The notes beneath the pieces are model-generated. The model searched no databases. It saw only the letters and a list, made by a program, of their open reading frames with translations, and was not told the DNA's origin. Position numbers and translations under genes: made by a program. Below are positions 51,789 through 64,000 of a stretch of 64,000 nucleotides of DNA, piece after piece. The DNA is taken from positions 3,100,001-3,164,000 of the forward strand of contig JAZARR010000230.1 of assembly GCA_037389465.1 (NCBI GenBank), written 5' to 3'. Each line of letters starts with the position of its first letter. Positions within the stretch are counted from its first letter, which is position 1. This DNA comes from Baylisascaris procyonis (taxonomy: Eukaryota; Nematoda; Chromadorea; Rhabditida; Ascarididae).

Positions 51789-52995
51789 AATGAAATTATT
51801 TGAAAAGGCACCTGATTCATAGTTTTCAGTTAAGATGAGTCAATCCTACGATTCACAAAGATAAGCAAAAGTAAAGCTGCGGGTATGTGCAGATGAACGT
51901 AGATACACATCACAAAGCGTAGTACAATGAGCACGCCACCCATCACAGTGTAAACACGAAACACAATCGGTTATACAACTGCAATGCTGCATCCCATTAG
52001 CACTTAACAATGCTCTAAAGCTGTACAATTAGGCACCCTTCCCAGGATAGCGATATTGCAATCAAATGTACACTATTACATGCAACTATAGGGTGCAATA
52101 AATAATCACTCTATCACCCCACTATACTAATATATTTTCTTATATGTTTTAATTAAAATATCCCACACCACATATGAAGTATGAAACATGGTCAAACGTC
52201 AACGATCACAACGTTGCCGCGGTAATAATGTGATACATATGCATGCACAAACAGTATTGTTGAATAAAGTGTTAATGAAAAAAAAAAAAAATAGGCGAGC
52301 AGTGTCCACTCGTCTACTTGCGGTCAAATTTTTTTCATTTATTTGCCTCCCTTTTTTCATTTTGGACAGACTCTCCATCTTTGATCGTCGAGAAATTTCG
52401 AGAAACTCTGTGATTTTGAATTGTCTTCTTGATGGTAATAATTAGCCAAGAACTCTCATATTCTATGAGCAGATTGCTCGAAAGAACCATAAATTGAACA
52501 TTTTAGAGATGAAATGTTCTTTTTTACTTCCCTCTCCAAATTGGATGACGTTGATATCCGTTAAGCGATGTCATTTCTATCAATGGCGGTATGTATGGCA
52601 CAAATTAACGTTCATGTATCAATGACGATCACTCCCAGTAAAGACAGTAACTCCCAGTAACGTCCGGCAAATACAGTAGAGATAATATGCAGATGGTTTA
52701 CGATGTGAAAGTTAGCTTCAGTGGACGAGAGTTTATCACCTGTTTACTATATGCTTGGCAAGTTGTATTTGTTTTTTCAAAGGTTATCTATAGCTTATGT
52801 GCTCAATAGTTAATGGCTTTGAACTCATTTCCGGTCTAAGCCATCCTGAACTCTTTTCCCATTTGAATGGTTATAAAATCTCTGCATCGAAACAGGTACG
52901 AGACTAATTTATTTATTATTTGAAATGAAATGCAAAGGCGAACTAATAGCTAAATAGAAACAACAGAGGGAATGAGATATCCGTCGATAAGAGGG
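49121..52995. other. Spacer between the DDAH-like gene and the unnamed membrane-protein gene
   Basis: No gene is supported. A minus-strand stretch near 50235-50187 could be an exon (open frame HVHVLCVTVTSIRKRAK ending at a GTAAGC donor), but it has no partner that I can join. Bases 49671-49686 are identical to 57451-57466 in exon 3 of the neighbouring gene. The minus-strand polyadenylation signal of the neighbouring gene may be TTTATT at about 52910. Confidence 0.4.
51725..51785. repeat. (AT)30 microsatellite
   Basis: A pure AT dinucleotide run of 61 bp in the intergenic spacer. It is self-complementary and could extrude as a hairpin. It is probably length-variable between individuals. Confidence 0.97.
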
Positions 52996-55900
52996 TTATC
53001 CGGGAGTTGCCTTTCGCATTCGTTCGAGTGCCATCTCAAAGTACGAGCATCTATCCGAACACATCATATGAAAATGTTTGCACCACAATTCGGCTGTATC
53101 GCAATAAGCGCCCTTCAATTAATTCAACTTGAGCTTAATTAAACGTATTTAATTTCAAATAAAATTTTTTTAGTAGGTTTATAGATGAAACTTGTTAAGT
53201 ATACATCTCTGCGTTTATTGCATCAAATAGTTATTTGAAATACTCAGCCAGAAGGCGAGCAAGTGGTGATAGGTGGGGTGACGAGGAGGAAAAAAGATTA
53301 GTCGTACATTGGGGTTGGGTTAGCCCATCGACCGATCACTGCCATGTTGTTCAAATTAAGGAAATTTATTCCGTTGAGGGGAAATATATACCATTTCATT
53401 GCTGAAACGGAGGATCGTCTTACTATTTTATTATTCGAAATATCGGTTACAATATAAAATCGCAAAATTTCCACTTTTATATGAATCCACAAAAAATACA
53501 CGAAATCTCATCTATAAAAATCGGAAGACCTACAAGTCTATCACTGCCTTGTAAATCCACAAATAACAGCACACAGTAATACAACATAGATCATATGATT
53601 TGGGTTTTATGATAAACTGAGAAAATGATAGGCATATTTTTAGTTCCCATTAAGATGAGACCATTGCAATGTAGTGAAGTGAAAGTGAAACCTGAAAAAT
53701 ATCCTCGAAGGAATCCATAGCGGCGGCCACAGACATCGAGAAGCGTTCAGCAACAACAATAGACGCCTTAACAGCTGGCCATACGCTCTGTATGATCAAT
53801 TCAAAGATGGCCGCAAACGACACCTCGAGATACAGAATTATTAGATAACTGATCAATATTAGACCAATTATCGCTGTTGGACGCTATAAGAAGAATTCAT
53901 TCATGAACATCCTATAAACTACATTTTACTATTATTTTAAGTGTATAGTTTTAACTTCAGGGGATTGCGTAATGGGTTGAGTATATATAACTTTTTGAAA
54001 TTTGATGCATATGAAAGAAATATGATTTTAGATCACATCAAATATTGTTTGCATTATCAATGCTAAATTTATGCAAAATTCCATTTAGCTTTAATAAATA
54101 TTTGGTGGCTCTTTGTTACATCGTATGAATGGGCTCCATCTTCAGCAATAAGAAATCATCGCATCTAAATTTCTTGAAAATTTTTTCAAGTTTTCTAAAA
54201 CTTATGCTACAAAAACTACCCATCATCGAAAGTTTTAGTGGGGATTTTGAAGAACTCATATAATCCCCTTTGATCTTTTAAAAGATTATATTTTTTACTT
54301 TCTGGATCCATTAACTTTGATTTTTTTTCGCTGAAAAAATTGCAAAATATATTGGGAAATTCAGAAAACAACCGACCGGATGTTTTTTGGAAAAGTCGAT
54401 AGCCCTAATCAGAAGACTAAAAAGATCCTCAATGAGCTGATAGAATGCGGTCGAGAAACGACGCAATGCCTCACCATCATCGCTAAAATGATTTCTACGA
54501 TTAGAATATCAAATCGATATCCAAAACGATAGATATCAATTCGTCACCTAAGGCGATAATATAAAAAATTTCTACTCCATCAATAATCACGGCTATTATC
54601 TAGCAATAAATCTATCGCCAACTTTCTATTTATCAATAGACAATATTTGGTTTTTATTCAATAACAATTCACTTATATAGTTATTATCTGCAATAATTGA
54701 AAAGTAAAAAATTTCAGTAATTGTTTCAAATGAATCTTTACCGATAAGTCAATATTCTTTTCAAAAAATTTATTGGTATTATCGAATTGAAACTAAAAAG
54801 TGAGAAAATTTTCTTTTGGAAAATACATAACGATGTAGTTTAATCCTTATTATGAAAGAGGTTGACTGTTATTACGGTATATCTTAATTGTTATTACGGT
54901 GGATGTTAAGTACCGTTGCGGTAAAGTTATTTTTATTACTGTAGAAATTAGGTGTTATTTCGATAGAGGCTAGCTGCCATTACGACTGAGATTAACTTTT
55001 ATTACGGTAGATGCTAATTGCATTCACGTTACAGTTAACGTTTATTACCGTAACGGTTAGCTGTTCTTATTGAGGTAACACTTGCGAAGGTTTTCTATTT
55101 CGCGACTGTATGCTTCTCGATTGGCAAACTCCAATTCTCGTGACGAGTATATCTATGTGCTATTTCAGTAAAATTTCGATCATTGCGCTTGATTCACTTC
55201 AATTACAATATGAAATCTGCAAAATATAAAAAAAAAAAAAATAATATTGCCTCTGAGTGGGAAATTTTAACGATGAGAACAATACACTCACTTAGCTTCA
55301 GCTTCTTCGGCATCCAATATTTCATCAATATTCGGGCAAAAAGGATGGTCATCATGTCGTTCGGAGATCGGACAACGAACCGCAAGATCACTGAAATCAA
55401 ATCTAATGCTTAACAATTGTGCAATAAATAATTGCAAAAATTTTACTTCTATTTTTGTGTAGCATCGGTTAAAGCATTGAGATGTTTTTGCGCTCAAAAG
55501 ATGTCATCTAGGATGATTACGGTAGAAATGTGCTAAACCTTTTCATCTGAGGAACTAAATTGAGATAAAATGGTTTACTTTAAACCTCACTTTCGAAGTG
55601 GTCAAACTCCAATATTTCAATAAAAGAAGAAATTCGCTTCCGCAATATGCGAATGAATCGTAACAGCAATTATTCTTTAGTTGGACCTAAGAGATCGAGA
55701 TAGGTGACTAACCTCGGTGAAGTCGGGCAACTGTAGTATCTATGGAAATATTTGTTGCTATGGACAAGACCTTTTTCTCGACGAGGAGTGTGAACGTGCT
55801 GATTTCGACGATCACTACGCTTATGCTTTGTCTTTTTTGAATGTTTGTGTTCAACTAAAATATTCCATTAAGGCAAAAAAGAAGGAAGAAATCAGTGACA

Positions 55901-57948
55901 ATCTATGAGAGTTGTTTGAATTGTGATGATCCAATAATCAGTTAATGTGAAATCACTCAAACGCCATCGATTTCTTTATAACTAACTGCCTATGAATATA
56001 ACCCCTCATTCACGTCACTTCTGCTCAATTATAATCTCAGTTACATTTTTTTCTACCCACATAGATCGAATGTGACCTTTCAAAGTCTATTTTTCGATCG
56101 ACAGCGTCTAATTGTTGCGCGCTTCTTTTTGCATCTCTTACGCTTCACTTGATACAACACCACAATCATACATCTGTATTATTCGATTGAAAAAGCTAGG
56201 GTGTTTATTATAAGTTTTACGGTAACTCTCGTTGTAGATTGCCTCTCTTATTGATAGTGTTGGGTGCATTCGTTCCCACAAAACGAATTGGATTAGAATA
56301 TTTATTGTTTTCAATTTCAAAAAGCAATTCCCATATTTTTTTTTTATCCTATAATATTACCACAAGTCATTTGATGATCAATCAAATAGTTGTATATATG
56401 GGGAGTCATTATAAAATGCCTATCTGATAATAAATAGATAGTGAACCACGTTTTCGATGAGTCGATGAAACGACGTTATGAGGGATCGATGTGCTATTTC
56501 GCATATTAGTCGTTGTATTTGTGCTGAAGTCATAGTTGTATGGGTGAATTATCATTTATAAACTGTTTTCGGTTCGATTTTCCAACATTTTAGTTCCCGC
56601 TTATCCTTATTTTCTCATGCGTATTATTGAAATATATTATTCAAATGAAGTTGCCTTTTTTTTCTTCATGACGATTATTGAAGTCAGAATTCAATTTGAA
56701 TTTCGATTCAGTTCTCAAATAAATATAACTTTTTAAAATTAAAGTACACTGGTGAGTTTCGATAATGATGTGATGATGATATTATTGCTCTAACTTAATA
56801 AAAGAAATATTTTGCAAGTGATCAGCTGTTGTTTTAAAATTCCTCACCTCAGTCTAATTGTTCACATAGAAACATTTCAAAGTTTTTTATGGGCGAAAAT
56901 TTAAAGCATTGATTTGTGCTCTTTTTTGTGAAACATTTTAGGCAACCAGAATCGTTTTCGAAGAAGGGCATCGAATAGTGAGAACGTAGAAAAAAATGCT
57001 CGATATCGTGTTTGCGAAGCAACTTTTAAAAGTGAAACAATATGATTTAATGGCTAAAAATATAATTTGCTTATTCTTTTTGTGTCAACACGACTCCTAT
57101 TGGAGTATAATTAACGATGACGAAAACTATAGATTCTCAATGTGCACCTTATTTCAAATAAAAAGAATAACCAAAGGTAGCATTATGATAACAGAAACAA
57201 TAATTTAATAACAAACGTTGGTTGTTCGATGGGTGAAGTCGCAGAATTAAAAATATCTTCTATTGATGGACAATTAGGGATGTCATCCTTGCGATTTTTA
57301 TGCTTCCTGAATATCGTATTCAACATATACTCGAAGTAACTACATATAAAACAGTTGTGAACTACTCATTCAATCGATCCTCTCAATTATAGGCTAATCA
57401 ATCTTGATACCCTCTTCCGAAGCCGAAACTGTCGATAGTATTTGCTTACAAGCGGATCATGACGAACTGATTTTGGCGAGCATGGAATCGCTGATACCCA
57501 TAGAGGTTTTTGCCTCAAAAATACACCTATGTTCTCTTCCTGTGGGCATCTTTTCGAAATGGTCTCTTCATTTGAAATTTGTATCGCAATAATATTATTG
57601 AATATATTATGTGACCATTAATCAAATATACAGTAATGGAGGGATTCGAATGATACAAATCAATTGGAGTGTAATATTCAGTGGATATATGAACGTATAA
57701 AACGCACATTTTCCATCGCTTGGCAAGTGCTTGCCCATCCCTGCGTCGCTTTCTTTCCGAGTTCATTATGGCCCACTGTTAAAGCAAACTGCTGTGGATT
57801 CTTACAACGTTTGATGCTGAAATCTAATATCCACTTAAAATGCATCCTTTCTTTCAAGCAAATATACTAGAGTGGGTCGAGGTAAATCCTTGCCCCGATC
57901 ATGGCTGCGATCGAGAATGCGATCAACACTTGGTTTTACCAGACTCAT
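52996..57948 (-). CDS. Unrecognised membrane protein with a basic N-terminal half (gene model, 9 exons, about 302 aa)
   Basis: I do not recognise this family. Exons in coding order: 57868-57948, 57708-57775, 57450-57513, 56103-56142, 55713-55854, 55292-55390, 54377-54482, 53692-53883, 52996-53112. All phases agree and the length is an exact codon multiple, which is the main support. The start MSLVKPSVDRILDRSHDRG lies 4 nt after a cgtcgtag acceptor, as for a trans-spliced mRNA. Residues about 30-125 are rich in K, R and H (RKRRRDGQ, RKRCKKKR, HSKKTKHKRSDRR). An acidic stretch (NIDEILDAEEAEANDDGEAL) follows. Then come one or two hydrophobic segments (IIGLILISYLIILYLEVSFA, then IFELIIQSVW) and a Cys-rich C-terminus (YCDTAELWCKHFHMMCSDRC). 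Exons 5-9 are the best supported; exons 1-4 are tentative. Confidence 0.5.
54862..55075 (+). repeat. Degenerate minisatellite, about 22-bp unit, about 9-10 copies
   Basis: Copies of a unit like gttattacggtagatgttaa repeat every 20-24 bp with much divergence. The most conserved part is TTATTACGGTA. It lies in the intron between exons 55292-55390 and 54377-54482 of the unnamed gene. Confidence 0.8.
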
Positions 57949-60299
57949 TCGACTACGACGAAAGAGTATCGCAAAGTTTATTCCTTATAAAGCGAATCAC
58001 TTTAAAAGTTAAATGAAGTTAATGTTACTCCAAGGCGAATTCCACGAAGATGTCTTTTCCTATAACTATGCCTTACTAGATGTGAAGGCATACGAATAAT
58101 TCCCATAAACCCATAAACCCCAAAAAGTACCAATATCTTAGATATTACTGCAGCCCTCCGCATTTACAGCACTTTTCATACGTTTGCAAATAAGCGCACT
58201 TATCATACGCCCATTTAACAACCAATACCGGCCACCATCCTCCAGAATCTATCGACTGAAGGCAGATAGCCGTTCGAGTCTTCTAAAATGTCGAATAACG
58301 AACTACTAACCACACCAAACGATGAAAATATGATGAAATGAGTGGAAGGATACTTTTCCTCGAGATTCTAATAGAGAAAATTTTTAAAAAATGCAAAAAA
58401 TTAGAATATGCAAATTTCACTAATGAAGTGCTTTCATATGCAAATTTCAAGAAATACGAAACGATTTTTTGAAGATGAGAGATGAAAATGAAATAGAAAA
58501 CGTCTAAATTGATGATACAATGCGATCAATGATAATACAATTCAACAGTGTTGCCTTTTGTGAAGCTCATCTAATCTACGCAATCAATCTTCATACAAAT
58601 AACCACTCATTATTATAGATGTTAAAATTGTTGAATTCATTAATATGGGATTATTATTGATTGTATTAGGAGGGGGGGTGGGGAGGGGTGGCGGTATAAT
58701 CTGCAAATGAAGATGCGTTTCTACATAAAAATTTATCAACGATTTGACGGAAGTAATAATCAACGAAAATATTCGAATTATTTCATCAACAAAACAAAAC
58801 CTACAACGATTATGCACAATAAAACATTTAAATATGCAAAAATGAAGATCAACCACAACGATCGAATAATACCCGTCAACAGCTTTTGTTTTACCATCAA
58901 AAGTAGGAATATATAAGGAAAGAATACTACAGAAATATTCTAGTATTCTATATTCTGGTGTATTCTAGTAAAGTTATGAAGAGAACAAAATGTGGAATGA
59001 AGTATTGCACGCATTTCTCGATAAATTTCAACCCATATTACTATAAATAGATATAATATGAAGTAATAGTGTTATAAAAATTAAAAAACACGAGAATACT
59101 TCCACTTACTTTATTTGTTTTGAATGTGTACTTTTACTTACAAATTGAAGAATGCTTATTTATGGGCATGAAAATTTTAGGCGATGTGGATGATAAACGC
59201 TTATCGCAATCATCGTTTAAGGTATTCACGACATCATTTGATCTTCCTTCTTCTTGGTTATAGGCCTAAAAATTCTGCGCCCTTCGTTAATGCTAACGGC
59301 AACATGTCTGAAGATGGGAACGCCGATGTATTAGAGAAAGAAGAACGGCCGCAACCGATTATGTAGCTATAAATTGACCACAAGCATGTCACGATTGATT
59401 GCAAAAATGAAGCAAGTTTGAAAGAAATATAGAGAAAAGCAAACAGTTGAGTTCTGATTAGTCAAAAAACAGGTCAAGATCAATAACCACTTCAATAACG
59501 ATCTGGAGTCACCACTTACTAAAAGAGGATAAAAAGGATAGAAAAACGCATCGGATAAGCGGCTAGGATAAAAAAAGGATGAAGACGGAAATACGATATC
59601 ATCGTATTATTCACGAATGAATGAAGCTGTAGCAAATAAAAGTGTAAGAAATCATGGGCCAGATAGGAAGATTCGACAAATCATACAAAAACGCGCAGCG
59701 CACATCGTTAACCGTTCACCCTGAACGACTAAAGCAGTCGTAAATGACTGCTTTTTCAGCTGTTTAATTGAAGATTAGATATAACTACGCAATCTTGATA
59801 CTATCACAAATAATAGTCCGTTGAGGTCGTGATCGAGTAAGAAAAGGGTGGAATGAACAATACAGAGTACAAATTGTGCGCCAGTAGTATTATCAGATTC
59901 GATGAATTTGACTGGATTGTTCCTGAACTCGGATCGCGAACCAATTTCAATGAGTAGAGGTTGCGCCGAAGCATCAGCAATCGAAATTGTGCTCTGACAC
60001 CGGTCGGCGACGACTACAGCAAAATTTCAGTGGATCAAAACCGCTGCTGCGAGGATGGCATCACGATGAAGTAAGCAATAAGTATCCTTTATTTTGGGAG
60101 TTATTGTTATTTTATTCGTACTTGCCGCCTTCAGAAATTTAATATTTTTATTTGTCCTCACCCAAAAACCAATAACAGTGAGTGAAGACAGCAGCATTAT
60201 TATCCATAGTGTTACTAAAATTAATGCCTATCGCAAAATTTCCGCAGAAAACGTAAAAAAAAGGAAATAATTCACAACTAATCAACATTTTCAAATAAA
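57949..60299. other. Spacer between the unnamed gene and the RECQ1 helicase
   Basis: It contains the low-confidence plus-strand exon pair at 59181-59366 and a G-rich run at 58670-58694 (GGGGGGG, GGGG, GGGG). Otherwise it is AT-rich and shows no supported gene. TTTATT motifs near 60107 and 60149 could be minus-strand polyadenylation signals for the helicase. Confidence 0.4.
59181..59366 (+). CDS. Candidate 3' end of an unrecognised plus-strand gene (two small exons)
   Basis: Exon 59181-59221 follows an attttag acceptor, a 42-bp intron (GTATTC...TTATAG) follows, and exon 59264-59366 ends at TAG. The joined frame reads AMWMINAYRNHRLRPKNSAP and later EKEERPQPIM before the stop. The acidic and polar C-terminus looks protein-like, and the phases agree, but I could not find upstream exons that join and do not recognise the protein. 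It may be chance. Confidence 0.25.
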   Translation, partial: AMWMINAYRNHRLRYSRHHLIFLLLGYRPKNSAPFVNANGNMSEDGNADVLEKEERPQPIM

Positions 60300-63200
60300 C
60301 TAACAACCTGTTACATTATAATCATCAACATCGGAATCAATACGAGGTCTTTTTCGTGAAACTTTGTTGTTCTCACTCGATGGAATATCAACTTGAATCC
60401 TGTGAGTGTTATCACCCTTGTAGATTGCACTTTTCGGACCCGATACTACATAGCTGATGATCGAATATGGCGTGAAATGAAAGTCCTCCTGAAAGATGAA
60501 TAAATAAAGTAATTATCTATTACAGGTATGCAGCAAGTTCGATTTAGGTCCACACACTTGTTCCGTAAATCAACGATAATTCTGACTTGGTGGCAATTAT
60601 TCTAGTGTTCCATCATCTGAAATCATGTACTAGTGACGCCCTTATTAGCCCCATGATAGATTTAAGTTACCAATCAGAAGTATTGTTCATATATTTCGTT
60701 TCATATTACTTCGAAAGTGAATTTAAAGATACCTGGAGGTATCCGAGTAATAGCAGATGCGCTAGAACAATTTCAAGATCATCTTTGCACAATGATCGTT
60801 CCTTCTTAGCAACCAATTCGACCAGCTTTAAGCCCGTTATGCGTCCATTCGAATCGTTTTTCGAACCATTCGATTGCTGAAACCATAAAAAATATGAAAA
60901 GATAAATATCCATCTATTTGTTGCCTGTTTGTTTGCTTGTGCCCGTTGACTAATTACCTGCCCGATAAAATAGGATTGTTTTTTCTTAACATATATACTG
61001 AAATTTCACATCAAATCACACTAAAAATGCTATTCGGACTGTCATGATACAATATCAGCTTGTTCTAAGCTGAATAGTATAGATTTAGCATAGCCAAGTT
61101 TGTTTAGCTAATTTCAGCTTAAGTGTGACTTCCACATCTCACTTAAGGTGACGACAACTATTAAAGATGAGAGATTTCAGTTGAAACTTGCCTCATCGAT
61201 AACATTGAGCATTGAACGCCAACATGAAGTGACATCCACAGTGGATATGCTTTGATTGCCTTCTATAGAGCAAACATCACACATCTGTGCACATAATGAT
61301 CTCTCAAATGTTTCATTGAAATGCTCGGCGATCAATGAACGACGACACTCTTTTCTCTAAACGAATATAATCAATAAAATTAGGCATAAATTTAATTACT
61401 GCTTATTTCATCTATTCCTTTCTTTAATCAACCAATTTCATGCGTTCTTTTGAAGTGATTGATGATATGGCTATATTTATATATAAATTTTTGGTGATAT
61501 TACATAACTTACTTATTATATTGCTCATACTGTGTTAAATACGTGTAAAAATCATTTCTGAAGTTATCTCCTTCTTTAATTCCTTCCTCTCGTCTTCCAT
61601 ACCCTCATTGGGTGAAAACAGCATTTGAAGTGAAATGAGACAAACAAAGAAGAGAATCTATTCTGCGAATATCATGATTATACCTGTATACAATAAGCAA
61701 GCATCGAATAGAGGTTACTGACTCCGGTTTTCTCTGTACAAACCATAGTGCTCTGGCGGAACAGATCGCCCAGACGATAGTATAGTATACAGGTAGCCTG
61801 TTTACCATCTCTTCCTGCCCGACCACTCTCCTTAAAACGACCATATTTGTAATAATATTATTTATCAGCTAGATTATGTATCGCAAGGTAATATATAATA
61901 CAACTATTAATAAGTATAAATAATAGGCGCAAGAATATATCTAATTAAACCCTACCAAAAATTTTTAATAAAATGTTAACACGACTATTTATCTTCGTTG
62001 ATAAACATTATATGGCTGAAAAAAGGGAAAAATGAAGGTTGAAATGAAAAGAAATAAACAAATTCTGTACTTGATAATAATTTTCCATCGATTTAGCCAT
62101 TGAATGATGAATAACATAGCGAACATCGGCTTTATCAATTCCCATCCCTTAAAACGTTAATGATGATATATGGGTAAATAGATTTATGTGACGAGAGGAA
62201 AAATTTGCATAATGGTTTGAAAAATTTGAATAATAATCTCTTTTAAAAGATAAAAATTATAATATTTATTGTTCTAATCACTTTTTATTCTACAATGGAA
62301 TATATAATCGTGTAATACTGATAATATATAATAGTATCGGGTGTTATTGTTCAATTATGCTGATACGAGATGCAAATATTTGAAAAATGTAGACAATATT
62401 ATTGCGTTAGATCTAGAGTAATGGACTGTTGCACCTTCTATAATTTGCATAGATGGCAAAGAATTCTTTAAAAATGAAAAGAAGTACCAAACGCAACAGT
62501 AGCGACGATGACGTTAACTTCACCATTGATCCATCTTTCATGTGTTCGACTTCTTTTATCACTTTCCAAATATGCGTGGTAGTGTGCTGCTTTGATCTTT
62601 CTCGATCTTAAAGAAAAGATTTTATAAATCTCCATTCAACTCTCATATTCAACAACTAAAGTTTAAACTCTAAAATTTTTTATTATGCTCTTCTCGTTCA
62701 TTCAATCACTACCAGCTGAATATCTCCATTGATATACGGTCTTCCTCCCGCTGTTGCTGCCCATATGTTGATGATAGATATGATATATACTATCTAGATG
62801 AGACACTGGAAGACAACAAAAGGCTTTGTTGGTAAGAGTGACTAAAGAGAGGATGTGAATAAAGAAGGAAATAAACAATTACCGAAGAGCATGGGTGAGA
62901 TCCTCGCATTCCTTGCGGGAGAAGCAATAAATAATACCACTTTGTCCATCGAAGCGATCATTGATCAAAGAGACTAGCTCGTCAAGAAACTGCTCCGACG
63001 AGGACGGCTTATTCCGAACTTCATAATATAAGTTCGATCGATTGAAACCAGCCCGAAAGACAATTGCCGCTAAATTTCAATGACGTCATACAAAGTTCAG
63101 TAACTCTTTTCTGCAATTTTCAGTACTTAAGCAGTTTCAAAAATATTTAGTTCCTATCTTAATTTTCGTTTACAGAAAGCGTCTTGGGATCTAAAATGGA

Positions 63201-64000
63201 GAGCAACATACGAGAGTTGTGGGGACCGCGAGGGAATAAAATTTTGAATCGCCAATGTAAGAGGCAGAAAATGGAGTCAGTTTAGTATGAACTTAGAAAA
63301 CCTATCAGTAGATCACAATCAAGATTAACAATCATCGGAACACTCGCACTATCATGCCTTTTGCTTTTGCTTTTCGAAAGAAGAATAAAGAAAGAGGGAA
63401 TGTGCTGGCTAACCTGGGATGCTAAGAATATTTTTGACGTCATCGATGACGTCAGCAGTCGCTGTGGCAGTAAGTCCGAGAATAGGTACTCCTTTGAATT
63501 GTCGTTTAAGAACATTGAGGAACTTAAAATCAGGTCGGAAATCGTGACCCCATTGTGAACAACAGTGCACTTCATCGATTGCCACCACCTTAAATCCATC
63601 CCTCTCATATTTACGATCCCTCTCAATTCACAATGAGTGAGCATCCCTTCTTGAATTCAATTACTCGATGGTATTATTTGAAGGGAAACCAACCTTTAGT
63701 CGACCCATTTCGGCGCATTTTTCAAGTCGATTCATTACACGTTTACTTTTCGCCAATTTTTCTGGTGTCACATATAAAAGACGAAAAGAAGAATTCGGAT
63801 CGGTCAATGCCTTCTGAATCCGAGTAGCCTAAAATTGAACCCTTTTTTGATGGATTTAAGAGCTATTATCTAATTGAATTTTGCACAGGAAACTTCACCA
63901 CATTTTTAAAGGGAAATATTCATAAGCAATGTCCCTACATAGTAACGGAAATCAACTACTACCTTCTTATCATGACACATAGCAGATAACAGTTATTATT
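60300..64000 (-). CDS. RECQL: RECQ1/RECQL-type ATP-dependent DNA helicase, 3' part (5' end outside window)
   Basis: RecQ helicases unwind DNA 3' to 5' in genome maintenance in the nucleus. Exons in coding order: 63694-63828, 63414-63603, 62883-63069, 62488-62606, 62071-62147, 61684-61830, 61192-61356, 60733-60876, 60300-60488, with a trace of one more exon at 63966 and above. Motifs run in family order: [36 protein letters not shown] (DEVH box), [101 protein letters not shown], then the four zinc-binding Cys ([12 protein letters not shown]) and the winged-helix region. The C-terminus [14 protein letters not shown] resembles the basic tail of human RECQL. Walker A lies outside the window. Intron 7 starts with GC instead of GT. 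Confidence 0.95.

Noticed and set aside
54862..55075. CRISPR-like periodic repeat
   Set aside because: The units are contiguous and diverged without spacers, inside an animal intron, so it is a minisatellite.
45931..60488. Operon of RECQ1, the unnamed gene and the DDAH-like gene (all minus strand)
   Set aside because: The gaps are 2.4 and 3.9 kb, far wider than the roughly 100-bp spacing of nematode operons.
62690..62790. Possible RECQ1 exon reading ...[16 protein letters not shown] on the minus strand
   Set aside because: The exon at 62488-62606 ([19 protein letters not shown]) fits both the phase and the human sequence, so this stretch is intron.

Overview
This window is nuclear DNA from an animal, most probably a nematode. 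It is AT-rich, and its genes are cut into many short exons (about 40-300 bp) separated by introns from about 40 bp to several kb. All proteins below were read by joining exons in phase. No prokaryotic gene organisation, CRISPR array or operon-like packing is present. A spliced-leader-like acceptor sits directly before one start codon, and an RTE-type retrotransposon fragment is present; both fit a nematode. I cannot name the species.

Layout: (1) 282-16311, minus strand: a complete gene for Integrator subunit 6 (INTS6), 16 exons, about 901 aa. (2) 16312-19439: an intergenic spacer between divergent genes, with a strong G-run tract. (3) 19440-37072, plus strand: a complete gene for Mediator subunit 14 (MED14), about 26-27 exons. 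Intron 4 holds an antisense, decayed RTE non-LTR retrotransposon, and one exon-like block appears to lie out of order. (4) 37073-41982: a spacer with no convincing gene. (5) 41983-44386, plus strand: a three-exon gene for Flower, a small tetraspan vesicle/Ca2+-channel protein. (6) 45931-49120, minus strand: a six-exon gene of the dimethylarginine dimethylaminohydrolase (DDAH) family, convergent with flower, with apparent substitutions at catalytic positions. (7) 52996-57948, minus strand: a nine-exon gene model for an unrecognised basic/acidic membrane protein of about 302 aa. (8) 60300 to beyond 64000, minus strand: the 3' two-thirds of a RECQ1/RECQL-type DNA helicase gene, cut by the window edge.

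INTS6 and MED14 both belong to complexes that work on RNA polymerase II, and here they lie head-to-head about 3.1 kb apart. That may be chance. The other genes show no obvious pathway link. Confidence is high for INTS6, MED14, Flower, the DDAH family and RECQ1, because long runs of residues match the human family members in order and the intron phases agree from exon to exon. It is moderate to low for the unnamed gene and the small exon candidates.
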